In this document: positions 1-6,095 of the stretch, one piece after another
Numbering within the stretch: position 1 is the first letter of the stretch
Layout of the letters: every line of letters begins with the position of its first letter
NCBI GenBank assembly: GCA_013041995.1
Contig: JABDRA010000015.1
Span: forward strand, 1 to 10,390
Direction: 5' to 3'
DNA: 10,390 nucleotides
From: Anderseniella sp.
Lineage (GTDB): Bacteria > Pseudomonadota > Alphaproteobacteria > Rhizobiales > Aestuariivirgaceae
Program-made: the position numbers and the translations under genes
The notes under the pieces: model-generated
Databases searched by the model: none
The model's input: only the letters and a program-made list of their open reading frames with translations
What the model was told of the DNA's origin: nothing

Positions 1-105
1 CACAAGAAACTGACCGCCAAACTGGTGCGCATCCCGCTGCTGGCCGACGTGCCGTATCCGGTGATGATGGAGCCGAACCTGGTCATCGAATTCTACTCAA
101 GCTGA
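1..105 (+). CDS. rpsD: 30S ribosomal protein S4, C-terminal end (partial)
   Basis: This is the last 34 codons of a gene that begins before the window; it reads in frame 1 and stops at TGA 103-105. The encoded tail contains DVPYPVMMEPNLVIEFYSS. That matches the C-terminus of alphaproteobacterial S4, which typically ends in a VPYPV.MEPN.V.EFYS pattern. S4 is a primary 16S rRNA-binding protein that nucleates assembly of the small ribosomal subunit. Only the C-terminal strand region is visible, so the RNA-binding S4 domain cannot be checked. A strong terminator follows 27 bases after the stop, so this is the end of its transcription unit. The identification rests on the short but distinctive tail. 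Confidence 0.88.
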   Translation, partial: HKKLTAKLVRIPLLADVPYPVMMEPNLVIEFYSS

Positions 106-132
106 TCCACGCATTCAGTTTTATCGAGATCC

Positions 133-166
133 GGCCCGGCAAGAGTTTATCTTGCCGGGCCTTTCT
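133..166 (+). terminator. Rho-independent terminator after rpsD
   Basis: A perfect 12-bp inverted repeat (GGCCCGGCAAGA at 133-144, TCTTGCCGGGCC at 150-161) flanks a 5-base loop (GTTTA) and is followed by TTTCT at 162-166. A G+C-rich stem followed directly by a T-rich run is the classic intrinsic terminator form. It should end the rpsD transcript. The T run is short, so some read-through into the GST-fold gene starting 19 bases later is possible. Confidence 0.9.
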
Positions 167-184
167 GTCTGAGGAGCCATAGAC

Positions 185-823
185 ATGAAGCTTTACATCG
201 GAAACCAGAAGTACTCGTCCTGGTCATTCAGGCCGTGGATCGCGCTGAAGGTCAAGGACGTGGCATTTGAACAAGTGCTGCGCCGGTTTGACGATCATCC
301 GGAACGGGTTGATTTCAAAACCTTTTCACCGACCGGTAAGGTTCCAATGCTGGACAATGACGGGGTGAAGGTCTGGGAATCGCTGGCGATCCTGGAATAT
401 CTGGCGGACCTTTATCCGCAAAAAGGCTTCTGGCCCGAAGATATCGCCCAGCGTGCCCGTGCCAGAGCCATTTCGGCGGAAATGCTCGGCGGGTTCAATT
501 CGCTGCGCTCTGAGTGCCCGATGAACATGGCACGCAAGCACGGCGCCCTTGATGTGTCTGATGGCGTGCGCAGCGATGTTGCCCGCATTGAGAATATCTG
601 GAGCGAATGCCTCGAAAAATCCGGCGGTCCGTTCCTGTTCGGGGAGTTCTGCAATGCCGATGCCATGTATGCACCGGTGGTCAACAGGCTGGAGATTTAC
701 AAATTGTCAGACCATGGCGCAGTCAAAGCCTACTCCGCTGCGATGAAGGCGTTGCCGGCATGGCAGGAATGGGAAGCCGCCGGCCGGGCAGAGCCGTGGA
801 TTTACCCGGAGGACGAGGCTTGA
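185..823 (+). CDS. Glutathione S-transferase family protein
   Basis: The 212-residue product has the size and two-domain plan of cytosolic GSTs. The N-terminal thioredoxin-like domain (about 1-80) begins MKLYIGNQKYSSWSFRPW. It carries the SSWS stretch (11-14), where this subgroup places its glutathione-activating serine, the cis-proline in GKVPML (51-56), and the glutathione-binding E-S pair in WESLAILEYL (64-73). The helical C-terminal domain (about 87-205) includes the CNADAMYAPVVNRL helix (156-169), resembling the N-capping and hydrophobic-staple region of GSTs. It probably conjugates or reduces small electrophiles with glutathione in the cytoplasm; the substrate cannot be told. The ATG has GAGGAG at 171-176, eight bases upstream. 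The start lies just after the rpsD terminator and I find no convincing promoter between them, so expression may rely on read-through or an undetected promoter. Converges with the FAD oxidoreductase gene, 22 bases between stops. Confidence 0.9.
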   Translation: MKLYIGNQKYSSWSFRPWIALKVKDVAFEQVLRRFDDHPERVDFKTFSPTGKVPMLDNDGVKVWESLAILEYLADLYPQKGFWPEDIAQRARARAISAEMLGGFNSLRSECPMNMARKHGALDVSDGVRSDVARIENIWSECLEKSGGPFLFGEFCNADAMYAPVVNRLEIYKLSDHGAVKAYSAAMKALPAWQEWEAAGRAEPWIYPEDEA

Positions 824-845
824 ACCGGATCTTCTACAGACCCTG

Positions 846-2162
846 CTAGGCCTCGTGCCGGTTGCGGAACAATTCCCAGGCGAACTTGGCCCTCACGCCC
901 ACGTCCAGAAACGGCCGTGGCGGGACTTTTGACGGGCTGCCCAGGCTTTCCATGTCGGCAATCATCGGGTTGTCCACACCGCAGGCCATGTCTGCAGCCA
1001 GCATTCCGGAGATTGTTCCCTTGGTCACGCCAACCGCATTTTGACAGGTTGCGGCCCAGACATTTCCGGCCACCTTGCCAAAGCCCGGCGCGCCGTTTTC
1101 CGACAGGCAGATAAATCCGGTCCAGGTGTGCTCCATGGTGACATTCGGCAACATCGGGAAACGTTCATCGAAAAGTCTCTTGTGTTCACTTGCGATGGTT
1201 TTGCGTGCTGCATCAGTGCATCGAACAGATGGCTGGAAGTGTATGTTTTGTCGAATCAATATGCGCTTGTCGGGGGTGTAGCGCATGGTAATGCCGGCAA
1301 ACGCATTGGCAGGTGTCAGGCCCCAATCCTGATCGACTCCATAGACTGCCTGTTCCGCATCATTCAATGGCCTGGTCAGACTCGCATGGGCTGCAAACCG
1401 CAATAGCCGGCCGCGATAAAATCCGAACTGATCGGCCAGACCATTTACGCAGATGATGAGTTTTGGTGCAAATACGCTGCCGGAAGGCGTCTGCGCGGTG
1501 ACACCGTTAGTGTAGTCGATATCCACTACGGGTGAATGTTCATACAGGTCGATATTGCCCGGCAGGCTTTCTGCAAGGCCACGGGTCAGTGCCGCCGGGT
1601 TCATCAAGACGCAGCCCGGTGTGTAGATAGCGGCATCAAAGTGTTTTGAGCCCAGCTTGTTGCTCAGTTCGTCTTTTTCCATCCAGGTCAACGGCTCGCC
1701 GATGGCTTCCAGTTCGCGGGCGAAAGGTTCAAGCACCTCGCTTGTTCCACGCGCGCTTGCTGCCGCGTGATATTTGCCCCTGCGCACCCAATCACAATCG
1801 ATTTTGTGCTGCGTTACCATGTCTTCAAGATGAGAAATGGCCGCTCTGGCGAGGCCCATGTAGCATTTCGATGCCTCAAGCTCCTCAAGGGAGGATCCGA
1901 CATTGTGCGGCAGGTCTATGGCAAACCCGGAATTGCGGCCTGACGCGCCTTCGGCGGCTTCATGTGCCTCCAGCAGGGCAATTCGGTCATCCGGCCTGTT
2001 GATGGCTAACTGCCGGGCAGCAGCAAGTCCGGCAAAGCCGGCACCGATGACCAACCAGTCTGCCTTGATAGTTTTGTCAAGTGCGGGCCGGTGTTGCCGG
2101 GGCGCAAGGATCGCACTCCATCCGTTGGTCTTGTCGTCTTCAGGCAATAAATTGATTTTCAT
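846..2162 (-). CDS. FAD-dependent oxidoreductase, DAO family
   Basis: The 438-residue protein is a flavoprotein of the D-amino-acid-oxidase fold (DAO, PF01266), near the PuuB-like/amine-oxidizing members. A Rossmann dinucleotide site, VIGAGFAGLAAARQLA (38-53), supplies G40-x-G42-x-x-G45. The acidic residue E65 ends the second beta strand in IALLEA and should bind the FAD ribose. EGASGRNSGF (71-80) is the conserved loop after it, common in PuuB-type enzymes. The C-terminal segment 366-393 (GNVWAATCQNAVGVTKG and on) closes the FAD site. There is no signal peptide, so it should be cytoplasmic and pass electrons to oxygen or a carrier. The substrate is probably a secondary amine or amino acid (inference). 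It lies 9 bases behind the EutQ-like cupin gene on the same strand and is probably cotranscribed. Length is normal for the family and no damage is seen. Confidence 0.9.
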   Translation of the reverse strand: MKINLLPEDDKTNGWSAILAPRQHRPALDKTIKADWLVIGAGFAGLAAARQLAINRPDDRIALLEAHEAAEGASGRNSGFAIDLPHNVGSSLEELEASKCYMGLARAAISHLEDMVTQHKIDCDWVRRGKYHAAASARGTSEVLEPFARELEAIGEPLTWMEKDELSNKLGSKHFDAAIYTPGCVLMNPAALTRGLAESLPGNIDLYEHSPVVDIDYTNGVTAQTPSGSVFAPKLIICVNGLADQFGFYRGRLLRFAAHASLTRPLNDAEQAVYGVDQDWGLTPANAFAGITMRYTPDKRILIRQNIHFQPSVRCTDAARKTIASEHKRLFDERFPMLPNVTMEHTWTGFICLSENGAPGFGKVAGNVWAATCQNAVGVTKGTISGMLAADMACGVDNPMIADMESLGSPSKVPPRPFLDVGVRAKFAWELFRNRHEA

Positions 2163-2171
2163 GTTGGGCGC

Positions 2172-2534
2172 TCAGTCTGATTTGGTTTCTGCCCAGTTGG
2201 CCGGGTGAATTGCAAAAAACACCAGGGCATCTTCGGCTTCGTACACCAGCGGAGTGCCGGCCGGCAGCCAGATGGAATCCTTGCTGTTTGCCGTAAGAAC
2301 ACCGTCCGGAGTGTGAACTCTCACCTGGCCTTCGACTACGTAAAGCACTTCATCATATTTAACGGTCCATTCCAGGCGTGCGTTGCGCAGCCGGGCCATG
2401 CCGCAGCCGAGTTCGCTGCCATCTGCACTGGAACAGATGTTGGCCAGTTGCGCCTGGTCACCCCCTTCAGCACGTGGGGTGAACTCAAGATCAGTGAACT
2501 TGACCAGTCTGGCCGGTGATTTGGTTTGGGTCAT
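2172..2534 (-). CDS. EutQ-like cupin domain protein
   Basis: The product is a single-domain cupin of 120 residues. The segment from W56 to G69 (WTVKYDEVLYVVEG) has the E-x6-G spacing of cupin motif 1, and LPAGTP (90-95) is motif 2. The ending FFAIHPANW (106-114) and the WT.KYDE pattern resemble the C-terminal cupin domain of EutQ, the ethanolamine-utilization protein, but no other eut gene is nearby. The histidines that bind metal in most cupins are absent (W56/V58 in motif 1, L96 in motif 2). This also fits EutQ-type cupins, so a classic metal-dependent dioxygenase is unlikely. I chose ATG at 2534. An in-frame GTG at 2549 would add five residues (MRRRN); neither start has a strong ribosome binding site. 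It is the first gene of a pair with the FAD oxidoreductase. Confidence 0.82.
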   Translation of the reverse strand: MTQTKSPARLVKFTDLEFTPRAEGGDQAQLANICSSADGSELGCGMARLRNARLEWTVKYDEVLYVVEGQVRVHTPDGVLTANSKDSIWLPAGTPLVYEAEDALVFFAIHPANWAETKSD

Positions 2535-2729
2535 GTTTCGACGTCTCACAGTGATCGTTGCCCTGTCAGCCTCCCGACAGGGCGTTTCAAGACAATGGAT
2601 TTGAATTCAGCATGAAACATGGTGTTCAAACTGGCAAGCTTTAGCGGGTTGAAAGATGTCGGCAAGACGCATAGATAGTCGGCATATTTCTTTGACGATG
2701 CTAGATGATTCGATTTTTTGAAAGACCGG
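2535..2729. promoter_or_regulatory. Divergent control region between cupin and ABC operons
   Basis: This 195-base gap separates two divergent operons and is visibly more AT-rich than the flanking genes, as expected for promoters. On the forward strand a weak candidate is TTGAAA (2649-2654), a 17-base spacer and TAGATA (2672-2677); a lone TTGACG also occurs at 2692-2697 without a good partner. It holds the inverted repeat at 2560-2583 and an imperfect direct repeat at 2654-2664 and 2673-2684. No confident -10 box was found for the cupin side. I see no credible gene in it. Confidence 0.45.
2560..2583 (-). promoter_or_regulatory. Inverted repeat upstream of the cupin gene (operator or leader hairpin)
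   Basis: A perfect 8-bp inverted repeat, GCCCTGTC (2560-2567) and GACAGGGC (2576-2583), is separated by 8 bases and lies 26 bases before the cupin ATG. On the reverse strand the loop contains GGGAGG. It could be an operator for a dimeric regulator or a hairpin in the mRNA leader. It is not followed by a T run on the reverse strand, so it is not an obvious terminator. I see the symmetry directly; the function is inferred. Confidence 0.35.
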
Positions 2730-3491
2730 ATGTCCGCACTGCTCGAACTCAACAGCCTGGTAAAACGCTTTCAGTCGTTCACGGCGGTGAACGGCATTTC
2801 ACTAGAAGTGCCTGCCGGTGAAGTGCTTGGATTCCTGGGACCCAACGGGGCCGGGAAATCCACCACCATGAAAATGGCGGCAGGGTTCCTGACACCGGAC
2901 TCAGGCAGCGCGCATATATGTGGCGTGGATGTTGCGGAAAAACCGCAACTGGCGCGTCAAAACCTCGGCTACCTGCCGGAAGGCGCGCCCGCCTACGGCG
3001 AAATGTCGGTTGCATCCTTCCTGAAATTTTGTGCCAGGCTGCGTGATCTTTCCGGTGCTGAAGCCCGTGATGCAATCGCAAAGGCTGTTGAGCGCACTGA
3101 ACTCGGCGCGGTGCTTGAGCAACCCATCGAGACCATGTCGAAGGGCTTCAAGCGCCGTGTCGGCCTGGCGCAGGCCATCCTGCATGAGCCCAAGGTGCTG
3201 ATCCTCGACGAGCCCACCGATGGACTTGATCCAAACCAGAAACATCACGTGCGCCAGCTGATCCGCGATATGTCGGCGGACCGGGCCATCGTGATATCCA
3301 CTCATATTCTTGAAGAGGTTGATGCGGTGTGCTCGCGTGCCGTCATCATAGATCGCGGAACCATCGTGGCCGACGGTACCGCAGCCGACCTGCGCAAGCT
3401 GGGTCCGGGCAAGGGCAAGACATCCAGCCTGGAGGAGGCCTTCAGGCATGTGACTGTCCCCGTAACAGCGGAAGAGAAGCCTCATGTCTAG
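2730..3491 (+). CDS. ABC transporter ATP-binding protein, GldA-like
   Basis: The 253-residue protein is a complete ABC ATPase. Walker A is GPNGAGKST (37-45). The Q-loop region reads LGYLPEGAPAYGEM (79-92), with Glu in place of Gln, as is usual in the GldA/CcmA-like export branch. The signature motif is MSKGFKRRVGLAQ (136-148), Walker B is VLILDEP (156-162), the D-loop is GLDP (165-168) and the switch histidine is H192 in ISTHILEEVD. It is cytoplasmic and should power the ABC-2 permease encoded next, whose ATG overlaps its last 8 bases. I chose ATG at 2730, giving MSALLELN, the usual ABC N-terminus; an in-frame TTG at 2718 would add four residues. The ribosome binding site is weak. The GldA-like assignment rests on the motif style and on the GldF- and GldG-like neighbours; the substrate is unknown. 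Confidence 0.92.
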   Translation: MSALLELNSLVKRFQSFTAVNGISLEVPAGEVLGFLGPNGAGKSTTMKMAAGFLTPDSGSAHICGVDVAEKPQLARQNLGYLPEGAPAYGEMSVASFLKFCARLRDLSGAEARDAIAKAVERTELGAVLEQPIETMSKGFKRRVGLAQAILHEPKVLILDEPTDGLDPNQKHHVRQLIRDMSADRAIVISTHILEEVDAVCSRAVIIDRGTIVADGTAADLRKLGPGKGKTSSLEEAFRHVTVPVTAEEKPHV

Positions 3492-4218
3492 GATCATGGC
3501 CATATTCCAGCGTGAACTGTCGGGCTATTTCAACACGCCGATTGCCTATGTGTTTCTGATCATCTTCGTCATGCTGGGCGGACTGTTCACCTTCTATATC
3601 AGCAATCTGTATGAACGCGGCGTGGCTGACCTGGTGCCGTATTTCACCTATCTGCCGTGGCTGTTCCTGATCCTGGTGCCGGCCATTTCCATGCGGTTGT
3701 GGTCGGAAGAACGCCGCAGCGGCACCATCGAACTGTTGATGACCATGCCGATCAGTGTCTGGCAGGCTGTTATTGGCAAATGGCTGGCCAGTGTGGCTTT
3801 TGTGGCCGTAGCCCTGGCGTGCACCAGTCCACTGTGGCTGACGGTCAACTATCTGGGATCGCCGGACAATGGTGTCATTGCCGTCAGTTACCTGGGCGCA
3901 CTGGCGCTGGCCAGCGTGTTCCTGGCGATCGGAAGCTGCATGTCGGCGCTGACCAGCAATCAGGTCATTGCTTTCGTCCTGGCGGTGAGCGCAGGCTTTG
4001 TGTTTGTCACATCAGGCACGCCGATTGTGCTTGACGGGGTGCGCACCGTTTTGCCCGAAGCCATCGCCTCCGGGATCGCTTCGCTGTCTGTCCTGACCCA
4101 TTATGACGGCCTGACCCGTGGTCTGATCGATGTACCGGCCGTGGTGTGGGTCATCTCCATGACCGCGTTCTGGCTGTTTGCCACAACCGTGGCAGTTGAA
4201 CTCAAGAAGGCCGGGTGA
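3484..4218 (+). CDS. ABC-2 type permease, GldF-like
   Basis: This 244-residue integral membrane protein has about six hydrophobic segments (roughly 20-40, 55-71, 100-120, 134-155, 160-180 and 217-238), as expected for an ABC-2 permease. The cytoplasmic loop after the second segment, MRLWSEERRSGTIELLMTMP (70-89), is the hallmark of this group (M-R-x-x-x-E-E-R-x-x-G-T-I-E-L-L). The N-terminal RELSGYFNTPIAYVF stretch is also typical of GldF-like permeases. It overlaps the ATPase gene by 8 bases and the next gene by 4, implying translational coupling. The weak purine-rich site GAAGAGAAG precedes the ATG. The protein should form the inner-membrane channel or mechanical element of the complex, probably as a dimer. 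Whether it exports a substrate or transmits force to periplasmic partners cannot be told from sequence. Confidence 0.92.
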   Translation: MSRIMAIFQRELSGYFNTPIAYVFLIIFVMLGGLFTFYISNLYERGVADLVPYFTYLPWLFLILVPAISMRLWSEERRSGTIELLMTMPISVWQAVIGKWLASVAFVAVALACTSPLWLTVNYLGSPDNGVIAVSYLGALALASVFLAIGSCMSALTSNQVIAFVLAVSAGFVFVTSGTPIVLDGVRTVLPEAIASGIASLSVLTHYDGLTRGLIDVPAVVWVISMTAFWLFATTVAVELKKAG

Positions 4219-6095
4219 AGGTGATGTTGCAGGGCGCATCCAAATCGACACTTGGCATAGCCGCACTGGTGTTTGCGGCGATAGCGCTGGTGGGGGTCAA
4301 TCTGTGGGCGGGCCAGGGCCTCAGCCGCTACCGCGCAGATATGACGGCAGGCGGCATCTACACCCTGTCCGACGCAACCCGGTCGGTGTTGTCCGGTCTG
4401 GATGAGCCGGTGACAATCCGCCTGTTTTACACGCCCGAACTCGGCACACAGGTGCCGACCTATGCCAGGCACCATGACCGCGTGCTGTCGATGCTGCGCC
4501 ATTATGCTGATCTGTCTGCGGGGAAACTGCGTGTCTCGCTGGTGAATGCTGAGCGGTTCACCGATGAAGAAGATGAAGCCTCTGCCATTGGACTGCAGGG
4601 CGCGCCGCTGCCCGGTGGCAACGGGTCGGCCTTTTTCGGCCTGGCCGGGACCAATTCCACCGATGAGCTCGAGATCATTCCGTTTCTGGCGCTGGAGCGG
4701 CAGAATTTTCTTGAGCTTGACCTGACACGCATGGTGTTCAAGTTGGCCAATGCGGGCAAAAAGAAAGTTGCGCTGATGAGCCGGCTGCCGATCGCCGGCA
4801 ATGTCAATCCGCAGACCGGGCAGCAGATCCCCGCCTGGGCAGTGCTTGGCCAGTTACGGGATTTCTTCGACATCGAATTCCTGTCACCGACCTTTGATGC
4901 AGTGCCGGATGATGCAGAGCTGTTGTTGCTGGTCGCACCGGGTGAAATCAATGAAAAGACGGCCTATGCCATCGACCAGTATGCGCTGGCAGGCAAGCCT
5001 GTCATCGTGTTTGCCGATCCTTATTCCGAAGTTTTACCGTCGGCACGGGATAACCTGCAGGGCAGTCCGCTGTTCACCGCCTTGCTGGCTGCGTGGGGCA
5101 TGCAGCTTGAGGCGGACAAGGTTGTCGGCGACATCGACAATTCGCGGCAGGTTCAATTCAACAATCAAGGGCAACCGGCGATTGTCAATTATCTTCCCTG
5201 GCTGGCCATGGCCGAGACCAGCTTTGAGCGGACAGATGGCATCTTCAACCAGATTTCCTCATTGCTGTTTGCATCAGCCGGTGCACTCACGCCTGTGAAA
5301 GAGGCGGGCACGAGCTTCCAGCCGCTGATTGCCAGTTCGCCGCGGTCTGCGATGATTGAAGTGAAGAAGCTGCGCAATCCGAACCCCATACAGATGCTGC
5401 AGACATTTCTGCCGGACGGCCAGCAGCGGGTGCTGGCGGCCCGGTTGCGTGGTGAAGCGAAGTCGTCATTCAAGGATGGCCGTCCCGCGGATGCAGCCGT
5501 CGAAGGGTCCCATCTTGCATCGGGTCCGGTAAACGTCCTGGCCGTGTCGGATGCCGATATGCTGTTTGATTCATTCTGGGCCGAAGTGGGCCAGTCGAAT
5601 GGCCGGCAGGTGGTTATTCCGCGTGCCGGCAATGCCAATTTCCTGATCAATGCCATTCAGGACATGGCCGGTGGACAGGCACTGGCCGGCCTGCGCGGCC
5701 GCGGCGTTGAGCAACGCCCGTTCACCCGCGTCGCGCAATTGCGCGCAGATGCCAATGCAAGGTTCAGACAGCAGGAGCAATTGCTGAACAAGCGGCTCGA
5801 AGAAACCCAGAAAAAGCTCACCGACCTGCTGTCACGCTCGAAGGACGGCGAAGTAACCCTGAGCGAAGCCGACCAGAAGGGTATAGAGGATTTTCGCACC
5901 GAGATGTTTACCGTTCGCAAGAGCCTGCGTGAAGTGCAGCGCAATCTGCGGGCCGATATCGATGCGCTCGGCACTAGGGTCAAGGTGGCGAACATTGCCA
6001 TTGTGCCTCTGTTTATAGCCGTGATTGGTTTCTTCCTGCTGTGGCGCAGGCGCGCGCGGGCAAATGCCTCCAAGACCAGGGGAGTGCAGCAATGA
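4215..6095 (+). CDS. GldG-like ABC transporter auxiliary protein (ABC_transp_aux)
   Basis: The 626-residue protein has one N-terminal membrane helix (about 12-32), a large central domain, a charged probable coiled coil (about 510-585) and a C-terminal membrane helix (about 592-611) followed by RRRAR. The stretch from D42 (DMTAGGIYTLSDATRSVLSG, then LDEPVTIRLFYT) is the characteristic opening of the GldG/ABC_transp_aux family (PF09822). The central part should sit in the periplasm, tethered at both ends. GldG in Bacteroidetes works with GldA and GldF; here it follows matching ATPase and permease genes, which supports a complex. The GTG start at 4215 overlaps the permease stop (GTGA) and fits coupling; GTG 4221 or ATG 4224 would shorten it by two or three residues. 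The next gene starts in a 4-base ATGA overlap with this stop. Biochemical role unknown. Confidence 0.9.
   Translation: MKVMLQGASKSTLGIAALVFAAIALVGVNLWAGQGLSRYRADMTAGGIYTLSDATRSVLSGLDEPVTIRLFYTPELGTQVPTYARHHDRVLSMLRHYADLSAGKLRVSLVNAERFTDEEDEASAIGLQGAPLPGGNGSAFFGLAGTNSTDELEIIPFLALERQNFLELDLTRMVFKLANAGKKKVALMSRLPIAGNVNPQTGQQIPAWAVLGQLRDFFDIEFLSPTFDAVPDDAELLLLVAPGEINEKTAYAIDQYALAGKPVIVFADPYSEVLPSARDNLQGSPLFTALLAAWGMQLEADKVVGDIDNSRQVQFNNQGQPAIVNYLPWLAMAETSFERTDGIFNQISSLLFASAGALTPVKEAGTSFQPLIASSPRSAMIEVKKLRNPNPIQMLQTFLPDGQQRVLAARLRGEAKSSFKDGRPADAAVEGSHLASGPVNVLAVSDADMLFDSFWAEVGQSNGRQVVIPRAGNANFLINAIQDMAGGQALAGLRGRGVEQRPFTRVAQLRADANARFRQQEQLLNKRLEETQKKLTDLLSRSKDGEVTLSEADQKGIEDFRTEMFTVRKSLREVQRNLRADIDALGTRVKVANIAIVPLFIAVIGFFLLWRRRARANASKTRGVQQ
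6078..6084 (+). promoter_or_regulatory. Ribosome binding site fixing the DUF4340 gene start
   Basis: AGGGGAG lies 7 bases before the ATG at 6092. This strong site supports that start over an upstream in-frame start at 6041, which would overlap the previous gene by 55 bases and add residues unlike a signal sequence. Confidence 0.7.

Noticed and set aside
2602..2609. Short palindrome TGAATTCA in the divergent gap
   Set aside because: An 8-base palindrome is common by chance and has no conserved spacing to a start or promoter.
2546..2752. 68-codon reverse frame between the cupin and ABC genes, ending in a GTGA overlap with the alternative cupin start
   Set aside because: It begins inside the divergent ABC ATPase gene, has no ribosome binding site or recognisable product, and covers the promoter region. 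The stop overlap is intriguing but probably accidental.
6041..6091. Longer in-frame start for the DUF4340 gene
   Set aside because: It would overlap the upstream gene by 55 bases and place a polar stretch before the signal helix; the ATG at 6092 has a strong ribosome binding site.
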